This document shows, piece by piece, positions 1 to 8,234 of a stretch of 64,000 bases of DNA. The first letter of the stretch is position 1; each line of letters opens with the position of its first letter. Under the pieces are notes generated by a model that did no database searches, was not told the DNA's origin, and saw nothing but the letters and a program-made list of their open reading frames with translations. Origin of the DNA: JASGKO01 sp049840595 (GTDB taxonomy: Bacteria > Verrucomicrobiota > Verrucomicrobiia > Chthoniobacterales > Chthoniobacteraceae); the NCBI GenBank assembly GCA_049840595.1, contig JASGKO010000008.1, positions 1 through 64,000 on the forward strand. Direction: 5' to 3'. The position numbers and the translations under genes were made by a program.

Positions 1-79
1 TTGTGTTATGTACGTCCTTCGTTCAGTTGCGTATTGCTAGGGTTAATAGGGAAACACGATAGAATCCGAACAGGCACCT
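1..79. other. Oxford Nanopore adapter and native barcode (not genomic)
   Basis: Positions about 9-38 match the Nanopore ligation adapter with a few errors. Positions 39-46 (AGGGTTAA) match the barcode flank AAGGTTAA with one mismatch. The 24 bases at 47-70 match, as I remember it, native barcode 04 exactly. Positions 71-79 match the second flank CAGCACCT with one inserted G. Genomic sequence therefore starts at about 80. The reading frame happens to stay open through the adapter, which gives the first gene a false N-terminus. Confidence 0.95.
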
Positions 80-1959
80 ATGAATTGCTGGTCCGCTATC
101 CCGCCGCTGCGACGGAACGGGAATCGGCGATGTATGCCAAGATGACGGTGCTGGCGGAGGCGAACCAGCCAAAGCTCGCACAGGACGTGGGGAATGAATA
201 CCTGAAGGAATTTCCCAATGGTGCGAATGTGGACACGGTCGGATACCTCCTTGGGGCGACGGCGTTGCAGCAGAACGATGCGGCGGGCGCGGAGACTTAT
301 TTCGGTCGGATGCTGGGCAGTCACAAGGCGAGCCCGCTGGCCAATGAGATGCGCTTCATGCTGGCGAACGCGCGGTTTGCCCAGGAGAAGTTTGCCGACG
401 CAGTTGGCGATTACGAACGTTACTTGAAGGATTTTCCCAACGACGGGCATGCGGAGGAGTGCCTCTATCGGATCGGGCTCGCCTCGGTCTTTTCCGGCAA
501 ATACGAGGAGGCGATTGGGAAGATCAATGCGTACCTGGCGAAGTATCCACAGGGGAACTTTGCCACGGATGCGAAATACCGGCTGGCGGTGTGCATGTAT
601 GCGGCCTCGCAGTATGACGAGGTGATCGCCCGGACCCAGGCCTGGCAGAAAGAATACCCGAACGATCAATTGCTGGGCGAAGTGCTGGCGCTGCAGGCGG
701 ATGCCCAGGCGGCGCAAAACAAGAACGACGACGCGATTGCGAATTACCTCCGTTCCTGGAAGACGGCGACCAGTGCCGAGGTTCTCAATTACTCGCTCTT
801 TGCTGCGCAGAAGCTATTGCAGAAGAAAGGGGACTGGGAGGGGATGGGGAAGATGTTCCAGGATTTCCTCGACGCGAAGCCGGGCGATCCCAATGCGGTA
901 ATGGCGGTCTATTGGATCGCCAAGGTAAAGGTACGCGAGGGCAAGGCGGAGGAAGCGCGCGCATTTGTGGCGAAGACGATTCTGGAGAATCTGGACGATC
1001 CGAAGAACGATGCGGTGGAACAACTGATCACGCAATTTGTCACGCTGGTGGCGCACCAGCGTCCGGTAGTGGTTGCAACACCTTCACCGTCTCCGATGGC
1101 CTCGCCCGGCGCTTCGCCGACGGCGGTGGTCAGTGCGACTCCAGTTGCTACGCCTGCTCCCACCCCGGTGGATGTGCTGGCGGAGATCAACCAACTCCTC
1201 GGCGCGAGTGCCAAAAGCGATCCGGCCCAGGCCCGCCTGCATTATGCGCGGGCCGAGCTGGCGCGATTGAAGAAACAGCCCGTCCAGGAGGATGCGGAAT
1301 ACCAGGCGATTGCCGACCAGATCAAGCCGGAGGCGCTCAGTCCCCTGCTGCTGGCGCGAACGGCGGATTATCTGCTGGGAAAAAATAAAAACGACCAAGC
1401 GGCCTCCGATTACAAGCTGTTGATGGAATTGTATCCCAAGGCTTCCGTGCTCGATTATGCCTACAATGGGCTTGGGCGCATTGCTTATTTACAGCAGCGC
1501 TATCAGGAGGCCTTTGGCTATTACGACGACGCGATCAACAAGATCGGGGCGACGGAAAAGCTCAAGGATGTCTCGCTGGGGCGGGCGCGGGCGTTGCTGG
1601 CCTTGGGCCGCAAGGATGAGGCGCACCAGCAATTCGAGCAGGTGGCCTCCACCCGCGAGTGGCGGGGCGAATGCACGGCGGAGGCGGTTTATTCGCTGGG
1701 CGAAATTCAATTTGCCCAGGGCAAGTATGCCGAGGCGAATGCGTTCTACCAGCGGGTGTATGTCGCTTATCAGCGTTTCCCCGAGTGGATGGCGAAGGCT
1801 TATGCCCGGAGTGCGGAATGTTTTGAAAAGCTTGGGAAAAAGCAGGAGGAGATCAACACCTATCGCGAGATGGTGAAGAACGACCGGTTGAGTGCACGGG
1901 AAGAGACGACGGCAGCCCGAAAGCGGTTGCAGGAACTGGCGGGAGGAACGGCGGAATGA
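80..1959 (+). CDS. TPR-repeat protein, 5' truncated by contig end
   Basis: About 625 residues made almost entirely of tetratricopeptide-like helical repeats. The repeats carry the usual A..Y..YL..FP pattern (for example ERYLKDFPNDGHAEECLYRIG and SLGEIQFAQGKYAEA). A Pro/Ser/Thr-rich linker near residues 355-385 separates two TPR blocks. The true N-terminus, and any signal peptide, is lost because the sequence before base 80 is adapter. The stop overlaps the next ATG (ATGA at 1956-1959), so the two genes are translationally coupled and lead an ExbB/ExbD cluster. TPR proteins of this kind act as periplasmic scaffolds, as YbgF/CpoB does beside TolQR. That role is inference. Confidence 0.8.
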
Positions 1960-2801
1960 GACGTCGTGCCTTCTGCCTTCTGTTGGTTGTGATCTTCGGC
2001 GTGTCCTGGACACAGGCTGCCTTCGCCGCGGAGCCTGCGCTTTCGATTTACTTGAAAGATGGGCGGGTCATTGCCGTGCCGGCGTTCGAGCGGCAGGGCG
2101 ATACGCTTATGGTGAATGTGGTGGTAGCTGGGGCGGCTGGAAAGGTGGGCTATCCGATCGCAAATGTGGCGAAGCTGGAATCGCCCGAGCCGCCGGCCTT
2201 GCAGGAAGCGGTTCAACTGCAGGTTTCCGGCAAGCTGATTGATGCCCTGGCCAAGGTGAATGGCGTGGCGAAGGCCGAGGAACCGGTGCGCGACCTTCCC
2301 GGCTCGTGGTGGCCGAAGGCGGTGGCGATCCGCCTGCCGCTCTTGATTGCCCTGCATCTGGACCGCGAGGCGGCCGCGTTGACGAGCCAGATGCTGGCCT
2401 GCAAGGCGAGCTCCGCCCCGGTGCAACTGGCCCAGGCGGAGCAGGCATCCGACTGGATTCGTCGCGGGCAACCGCAAAAGACCCTGGACATGGTGGAGCC
2501 GATCATTGCTGCTTCCAAATCGCCGGACGTGCTGGCCCCGGTCTGGCTGGTGAAGGCGGATGCCCTCTTGGCGTTGCGCCAATATCCCCAGGCGATCCTG
2601 GCCTACTTGCGCGTGCCGGTGCTTTACCCGCACCAGCAGCAGTTCATCCCCACCGCAATGCTCGGTGCGGGGCGTAGTCAATTTTTTGCTGATGATGCGC
2701 AGGACGGAACGAATACCCTCAAAGATCTCCTCCGTAAATTTCCCGATGCTCCCGAAGCCGCCCCGGCGAAGGACGAATTGAAAAAGAGAAAGGCTCTCTA
2801 A
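1956..2801 (+). CDS. Secreted TPR-like protein of ExbBD cluster
   Basis: 281 residues. The start overlaps the stop of the preceding TPR gene by four bases. A cleavable signal peptide is visible (MRRRAF, then a hydrophobic stretch ending AAFAAEPA). A short beta-rich segment follows (YLKDGRVIAVPAFER). The rest is helical TPR-like sequence (LALRQYPQAILAYLRVP; FADDAQDGTNTLKDLL). It should be periplasmic. I do not recognise a named family. Its place between a TPR scaffold and the ExbB/ExbD genes suggests an accessory part of that energised envelope system. Confidence 0.7.
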   Translation: MRRRAFCLLLVVIFGVSWTQAAFAAEPALSIYLKDGRVIAVPAFERQGDTLMVNVVVAGAAGKVGYPIANVAKLESPEPPALQEAVQLQVSGKLIDALAKVNGVAKAEEPVRDLPGSWWPKAVAIRLPLLIALHLDREAAALTSQMLACKASSAPVQLAQAEQASDWIRRGQPQKTLDMVEPIIAASKSPDVLAPVWLVKADALLALRQYPQAILAYLRVPVLYPHQQQFIPTAMLGAGRSQFFADDAQDGTNTLKDLLRKFPDAPEAAPAKDELKKRKAL

Positions 2802-2842
2802 TCCCGCCGTCGCCCATTCCCAACCTCCACTCCCTTCCATTC

Positions 2843-3664
2843 ATGAAACTCAAATATTGGTATCACGTCGTCTTGCTTGCTGGCGCATTTTGTCTGTTGG
2901 GCAGTTCCCTGCAAGCACAGTCTCCTTCTCCGGAGTCCTCACCTGCGGCTCCAGCGGTCGTGCACAAGACGCTGTGGATGCAGATTGCCGAGGGCGGCTG
3001 GATCATGATTCCGATCGCGGTCTGCTCTATCTTCACGGTGTATTTGATTGCCGACGGGGTCATGCGGACCAGCCGCCAGAAGACCGCGCCGCCCGAAGCC
3101 GAGGAGGCCATCCAAAACCTGTTCCGCCAGGGGGACTATGTGGGGGCCTATAACTACTGCCGCGAGAATCCCTCGCCGCTGACCAATGTGCTGCGGGTCG
3201 GCATCAGCCTGCTTGGGGATGGCAAGCAGGTGGTGGAGGACGGCATCATGGGCGAAATGGCGAAGGAGAATTCCGGCCTGCAGACGTGGATCAGCTATCT
3301 CTCGGTGGTCGGTGTTTGCACGCCGATGATCGGTCTGCTCGGCACGGTGACGGGCATGATCAAGGCGTTCAGTACCCTCGCGAGTTCCGGCATTGGCGAT
3401 CCGTCCAGTCTCTCGGCGGCGATCGGCGAGGTGCTGGTGGCCACCGCGAGCGGTCTTATCATTGCCATTCCCGCCTTCGGTGCCTTTTACTTCCTGCGCA
3501 ACCGTGCGGCGGGAGCCATCCATCATATTCAGGACGTCATCGCGAGCCTGTTCCGCAAGATGCCTTATGAAGCGCTCGCGGGTGTGCACATTGGTGACGA
3601 GGAGCTTTACGCTGCGCTGCCCAACTGGCTGCCGCAGGCGGTTTCTGAAACCGAGCAACCCTAA
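2843..3664 (+). CDS. exbB: ExbB/TolQ/MotA family proton channel
   Basis: 273 residues. An N-terminal signal-like helix and a Ser/Pro/Ala linker (residues 1-40) precede the standard MotA/TolQ/ExbB core. The first core helix is at about 48-70 (GGWIMIPIAVCSIFTVYLIA). The long cytoplasmic loop follows, then the conserved helix pair VVGVCTPMIGLLGTVTGMIKAF and GEVLVATASGLIIAIPAFGAFYF. The GLLGTVTGM and ATASGL motifs are diagnostic. The protein forms an inner-membrane pentamer that uses the proton gradient with ExbD. The extra N-terminal periplasmic segment is common in ExbB proteins of this group. Two ExbD genes follow directly. The exbB-versus-tolQ choice is tentative. Confidence 0.93.
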   Translation: MKLKYWYHVVLLAGAFCLLGSSLQAQSPSPESSPAAPAVVHKTLWMQIAEGGWIMIPIAVCSIFTVYLIADGVMRTSRQKTAPPEAEEAIQNLFRQGDYVGAYNYCRENPSPLTNVLRVGISLLGDGKQVVEDGIMGEMAKENSGLQTWISYLSVVGVCTPMIGLLGTVTGMIKAFSTLASSGIGDPSSLSAAIGEVLVATASGLIIAIPAFGAFYFLRNRAAGAIHHIQDVIASLFRKMPYEALAGVHIGDEELYAALPNWLPQAVSETEQP

Positions 3665-3710
3665 TAGGCTTTCACCCGAACTTTTCCATGCAAAGGAGCA
3701 TTGATTAACC

Positions 3711-4166
3711 ATGGCTGGTGGCGGCGGTGGCGACGGCGAACCGGAATTCCAGGTGGCACCGATGATCGATGTGCTGCTCACGATTCTCGTTTTCTTTATG
3801 ACGATCACTTCGGCCCAGGTGCTGAAGGTGGACAAGACGATCAAACTGCCGGTCGCGCCCGATGCGCAGAAGAAGGATAACCAGCGCGCCGAGGTGGTGG
3901 TGAACGTGCGCTGGGTGCCGGAGACGAAGACCGCGCGCTTCGTGATGAACGACACGGTGTATAACAAATTCGAGGACCTGCTCCAGCCGCTAAAGGACGC
4001 GAAGGTGGCGGGCGAAAAGAAGATCACTTCCGATCAGAACCCGAAGTTCCGCCTGGTTATCCGTGGCGACCGCGAGGTGCCCGCGCTCTACATCTCGCAG
4101 GCGATGAACGAGGGCGGCGAGGCGGGGATCTCCGACATTTCATTTTCCGCTGTGAACAAGGACTGA
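3711..4166 (+). CDS. exbD: ExbD/TolR family protein (first copy)
   Basis: 151 residues. A short Gly-rich cytoplasmic tail leads into one transmembrane helix with the family signature (VAPMIDVLLTILVFFM, residues about 15-30). The Asp of PMIDV is the proton-carrying residue of ExbD/TolR. The periplasmic domain ends with the typical RGDREVPALYISQAMN segment. AGGAG at about 3695 lies somewhat far upstream of the ATG. A second ExbD starts one base after the stop, so the complex may use a heteromeric ExbD pair. Confidence 0.93.
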   Translation: MAGGGGGDGEPEFQVAPMIDVLLTILVFFMTITSAQVLKVDKTIKLPVAPDAQKKDNQRAEVVVNVRWVPETKTARFVMNDTVYNKFEDLLQPLKDAKVAGEKKITSDQNPKFRLVIRGDREVPALYISQAMNEGGEAGISDISFSAVNKD

Positions 4167-4167
4167 T

Positions 4168-4614
4168 ATGCGCCGCTTTGAAGTCAACCTCAACGAAGGA
4201 ACCCTCGGTTTCCAAATCGCGCCGATGATCGACGTGGTCTTCGTGATCATGCTCTTTTTCATGGTCATGGCCGGGCAGGTGAAGGTGGAGCGGGAACTGA
4301 ACTCGCAGCTGCCTGGCACGGCGGAAACCTCTGGTGCGCAGGATTTCGTGGACGAGCAGATCATCACGATTTCCGACGTGGGCGAGATCGCGCTCAACGA
4401 TGAGCCGTTCGATTCGGTGGAGAGTCATGATCTCCCACAATTGAAAGCGACGCTGCTGCGGCTCAAGCAGAATGCCGATGCGGCGCATACGCCGTGCGTG
4501 GTGACGATCATCAGCGATCAAGCCGCGAAGTACAGCCGCACCATCGACGTGCTCGACGCACTGGCGGTCGCGAAGATCGACAGCGTCACCTTCACCATCA
4601 ACGACGACGAATGA
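4168..4614 (+). CDS. exbD: ExbD/TolR family protein (second copy)
   Basis: 148 residues, clearly diverged from the copy just upstream. The helix APMIDVVFVIMLFFMVM carries the conserved Asp. The periplasmic part ends with the usual fold (VVTIISDQAAKYSRTIDVLD, then VAKIDSVTFTIND). The stop overlaps the next start (ATGA at 4611-4614). Tandem ExbD paralogs behind one ExbB are typical of TonB-type energisers rather than the single-TolR Tol-Pal system. Confidence 0.92.
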   Translation: MRRFEVNLNEGTLGFQIAPMIDVVFVIMLFFMVMAGQVKVERELNSQLPGTAETSGAQDFVDEQIITISDVGEIALNDEPFDSVESHDLPQLKATLLRLKQNADAAHTPCVVTIISDQAAKYSRTIDVLDALAVAKIDSVTFTINDDE

Positions 4615-5867
4615 TCACCCCGCCTGAACCGGCTCCGGAACCGGAAATTCATTATGCCAAGCCGCCCGAGCTGAGCTTCTGGGCGCGGCTGAAGACGCGG
4701 CGGACGCTGTTCATCAGCATCCTGGTGCACGTGGTGGTGGCGATCATTGCCACCGTCTTCGTCGTGCAAACGATCACCGCGAAGCGCAAGCTCACCTTCA
4801 CCAGCGCGCCGCCCTCGCCGAACCCAAGCACCCGGGCGCTGGAGCATCAGGTGCAGATGGCGAAGAAACAGCAGACGATGAGCGCCCCGGCAGCGGCGAA
4901 ACGGATCACCACGACCGCGCTGACCAAGATCGCGCTGCCGGATATGCCGACGGTGCCCTCGATGAGCGAAAGCACCACGCCGGGTCGGATGGGGATGGCG
5001 GGAGCGATAGGGCTCGGCACCAGCCTGGGTGGAATGGGGGGCGGCGGAGGCGGAGGAGGATTGACTGCTTTCGGCTTCCGCAATCCACGGGAGGGCATGC
5101 TGGCCGGGCGTTTCTATGACTTGAAGCAAACCAAGGATGGCAAGCCGACGGCGATTTTGAAAGGAGGCGAAAAAGCCTACAGCGACCTGCTGCGGAGTTA
5201 CGTCCGCAACGGCTGGAACGAATCGGTTTTCGATAACTACTATCGTGCTCCCAGCCTCCTCTATACACCGCAGATTTATGTGCCAATCGGCCAGTCCGAG
5301 GAGGCGCCAAAAGCGTTTGGCGTGGAAAAGCAGGTGCAGCCCAACTTGTGGGTGGTGCACTATAAGGGACGCGTGACCGTTGCAAAAAGCGGCCGTTTCC
5401 GCTTCGTGGGGGTGGGGGACAACATTCTCGTCGTCCGCCTCGATGGGCAAAATGTTTTCGACGGTTCCTGTGTGCTGACGGGAATTGCCGGGGAAAAATG
5501 GGAGCCATCGAATTTGATCGATCCCGGAGCAATGACGGAACACAGCCTCGGGCTGGCCAATGTCAACGGCTGGCAGCTTCGGGCCGGCAAGTGGATGGAT
5601 CTTCGCGGAGGCACTCGCTTGGATATCGAAGTGATCATAGGGGATTGTGGCGGCTGGTTTTCCGACTACCTGTTCATCGAAGAACAGGGCGCGACCTATG
5701 CGCAACGCAAGGATGCTCCTGGCAAAGCTTACCCTGTCTTCCAGACCCTGAACTCACCAGTGCCGAAGGCCAGTCGCTTTGGAGGCAATGGCTATAATCC
5801 CGAGGTGGCAGCCGAACCGGTTGTCTTTCAGGGAGTCGCCGGCAATGGGTTCAGCACCTTTCCCTGA
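4611..5867 (+). CDS. TonB-position membrane protein with PA14-like domain
   Basis: 418 residues starting at the ATG that overlaps the exbD stop. The protein has a Pro-rich cytoplasmic N-terminus (TPPEPAPEPE) and one transmembrane helix at about 28-50 (TLFISILVHVVVAIIATVFV). A disordered periplasmic linker with a Gly run (GGMGGGGGGGG) follows, then a C-terminal beta-rich domain. Its segment VAKSGRFRFVGVGDNILVVRLDG resembles PA14-type sugar-binding domains. Topology and gene order are those of TonB, but I see no TonB C-terminal signature. It is probably the force-transmitting or ligand-binding partner of the upstream ExbBD. Function beyond topology is inference. Confidence 0.65.
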   Translation: MITPPEPAPEPEIHYAKPPELSFWARLKTRRTLFISILVHVVVAIIATVFVVQTITAKRKLTFTSAPPSPNPSTRALEHQVQMAKKQQTMSAPAAAKRITTTALTKIALPDMPTVPSMSESTTPGRMGMAGAIGLGTSLGGMGGGGGGGGLTAFGFRNPREGMLAGRFYDLKQTKDGKPTAILKGGEKAYSDLLRSYVRNGWNESVFDNYYRAPSLLYTPQIYVPIGQSEEAPKAFGVEKQVQPNLWVVHYKGRVTVAKSGRFRFVGVGDNILVVRLDGQNVFDGSCVLTGIAGEKWEPSNLIDPGAMTEHSLGLANVNGWQLRAGKWMDLRGGTRLDIEVIIGDCGGWFSDYLFIEEQGATYAQRKDAPGKAYPVFQTLNSPVPKASRFGGNGYNPEVAAEPVVFQGVAGNGFSTFP

Positions 5868-5915
5868 TGGTTTGCCAAGACCTCCTGCTCACCACTTTAA
5901 GTCCTTAATTTCTGT

Positions 5916-8219
5916 ATGAAGCTCTTACCACTCCTGCTTATTGCGACCACGATTTTTGCTTTCCCTTTTGCCCGCGCTGACGAGGGGGGAAAATTCACCG
6001 ATCCGAATCGGATTCGTTACGACCGTCAGTGCCTGACGATTGATGGCAAGGATACCTTTATCTACAGCGGTGCGTTTCATTACTTTCGTTGTCCAAAAGA
6101 GCTCTGGCCGGACCGCTTTCAAAAAATCAAGGAGGCCGGGTTCAATGCGGTGGAAACCTATGCCGCGTGGAACTGGCACGAGCAGGAGATGCCGGCGTCG
6201 GTGAATGATTTTTCAAAAATTACCGACCTCCAGGACTTGGACGACTGGATGACGATGGCCGAGCAGTTTGGCTTCTACATCATCATCCGGCCCGGCCCTT
6301 ATATTTGCGCGGAATGGGATAACGGCGGGTTTCCGCGCTGGCTGACGGCGCGGAAGCAGCCGACCGGCTGGAAGGGGCCGGGGCCATGGCTGCGCTCGGA
6401 TGCGCAGGATTATCTGGCCTGGTGCAAGCACTGGTACGATGCAGTATGCCCGATCATTGCGAAGCACCAGATCACGCATAAGGAGCCCGGCCAGCCGGGG
6501 GTGATTCTCTTTCAGATCGAGAACGAGTACAACTACTGGAAGGCCCCGGATGATGTCAAAGTGCGGGACTTGACCGCGCTCGCGAACTACGCCCATGCCG
6601 ACGGGATCGATGTGCCCCTTTTCACCTGCAACACCCGACAGATTCGGGGCCAGAAGGATGGTCCACTGCGGTCGATTTTCGACTCGTGGAATTTTTACCC
6701 ACGCTGGAATGTGCAGAAAGATCTCACCACTCAGTTGACCAAATTGCGGGCCGAGCAGCCTGATGCGATGCTGATGTCGATGGAACTGCAGGCGGGTTGG
6801 TTTGCTGGCGTGGGCGGTAAATTGAGCGAATTCCAGGACGGCGTGAACGCGGCGCAGATCCAGAATCTGACGCTCTTCGCCTGGCAGATGGGCGAGACGC
6901 TGACGAATTACTACATGCTCTTCGGAGGCACTAATTTCGATGACTGGTCTTCGCGCCAGTTGATTACGAGCTACGACTACAATGCGCCGATTCGCGAGCA
7001 TGGCGGGGTGGATGCGCGCTACCAGCGCGTGTGGGCGCTCGGTCGCATGATCCGTGAGCATGGCGCGAAACTGGTGCGTGCGGAGGCGGTGCCCATCGAG
7101 GCGACAGTTTCCGACAAGGACGTGCAGGTTGCCGAGCGGCGTGCGCCGGACGGCAGCCGCTACCTTTTCGTCCGCACGGACAATCACGACCATCCGCGTA
7201 ATGGGCAGGCCCAGGTGAAGGAAAAGGATGGCACGGAGCTTTCATTCCACTATGAACTCGAGCCCTTCGGCTCCTTGGTGCTCTACCTGCCGCCGGGGGA
7301 AAAGGAGGCCAGCCGCGGAGAGTGGCTGCCCAAGCCTGCGCCGGAAATTCAGCGCCCCACCGACTTGCCCGCCCCGGTGGCGATCCACGAAGCGGGACAA
7401 CGGTTGGAGCCCGTTCCGACCGGCACGAAAGACTGGGGAACTCTGGCCCCCGGGGAATCCATCGAGAGTCGCGGGATTTATGGTAGTCATTTTCTTTATT
7501 ATAAAATCGCGGCAAGTGCCGGAAGCATGGTGACCCTTGAAGTCCCCGCCGGCGACGCGGTGATCGCCAGCGCCTCCGGAAGCCTTTTGCCGGCGACGAT
7601 GGACAAAGACAAAAAGCACTTTGCCTTTACGCTGCCGCCGGGCGCAAAGGAACTGGTCGCGCTTTACGAAAATGCCGGCCATGCCAATTTTGGCGACAAG
7701 CTGGGCAGCCCCTCGGGGATCTTGTCCGTGAAGTTTGGCGGTGGAGCCCCGCTCGCTCAAGCGCCCTTGGATGACCACTCGGGGTTGCGCTTTGCGAGCG
7801 GCAAGGTCTTCCAAGGGGATCGGGCTTATGGCGAGGCAATTTCCAACCCCGGAAAAAGCCCGGGTGAATCGGCGTGGAAGAAAGTCTCGATTGGCCGGGA
7901 TGCATCTTCGACCTCGCCGGCCCTGCTCACCTGGTTTCGCATGGGATTTGAATTGCCGCAACCGAAGCCGGGGGTGTGGGTGCCGTGGCATCTCCATCTC
8001 GAGGCCAATGGCAATGGATTCATTTACGTGAACGGCCACTGCATCGGTCGTTACTGGCAGGCGGGGCCACAGCACGACTTTTTTCTTCCCGAGTGCTGGC
8101 TGAACTTTGGTTCCGGCAAAGCGAATGTGGTGGCGCTTGATTTAAGGCCCGTGGACAAGGGCGTATCGATCCAATCCGCAGCCGTCGCTCCTTACGAAAA
8201 ATTTGCGGAGCAGCGGTGA
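5916..8219 (+). CDS. GH35 beta-galactosidase
   Basis: 767 residues with a signal peptide (MKLLPLLLIATTIFAFPFARA), so it is exported. The GH35 fold is clear: GAFHYFRCPKELWPDRFQKI near the start, the family signature RPGPYICAEWDNGGFPRWL, the acid/base Glu in FQIENEYNYW, and the nucleophile region MSMELQAGWF. The C-terminal part (about 470-767) holds the usual beta-sandwich domains, ending in the jelly-roll segment GFIYVNGHCIGRYWQAGPQ. It should release terminal beta-galactose from glycans. It lies between the ExbBD cluster and a convergent polysaccharide lyase. Substrate beyond beta-galactoside cannot be read from sequence. Confidence 0.93.
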   Translation: MKLLPLLLIATTIFAFPFARADEGGKFTDPNRIRYDRQCLTIDGKDTFIYSGAFHYFRCPKELWPDRFQKIKEAGFNAVETYAAWNWHEQEMPASVNDFSKITDLQDLDDWMTMAEQFGFYIIIRPGPYICAEWDNGGFPRWLTARKQPTGWKGPGPWLRSDAQDYLAWCKHWYDAVCPIIAKHQITHKEPGQPGVILFQIENEYNYWKAPDDVKVRDLTALANYAHADGIDVPLFTCNTRQIRGQKDGPLRSIFDSWNFYPRWNVQKDLTTQLTKLRAEQPDAMLMSMELQAGWFAGVGGKLSEFQDGVNAAQIQNLTLFAWQMGETLTNYYMLFGGTNFDDWSSRQLITSYDYNAPIREHGGVDARYQRVWALGRMIREHGAKLVRAEAVPIEATVSDKDVQVAERRAPDGSRYLFVRTDNHDHPRNGQAQVKEKDGTELSFHYELEPFGSLVLYLPPGEKEASRGEWLPKPAPEIQRPTDLPAPVAIHEAGQRLEPVPTGTKDWGTLAPGESIESRGIYGSHFLYYKIAASAGSMVTLEVPAGDAVIASASGSLLPATMDKDKKHFAFTLPPGAKELVALYENAGHANFGDKLGSPSGILSVKFGGGAPLAQAPLDDHSGLRFASGKVFQGDRAYGEAISNPGKSPGESAWKKVSIGRDASSTSPALLTWFRMGFELPQPKPGVWVPWHLHLEANGNGFIYVNGHCIGRYWQAGPQHDFFLPECWLNFGSGKANVVALDLRPVDKGVSIQSAAVAPYEKFAEQR

Positions 8220-8234
8220 GTCAAATCCAATGAT

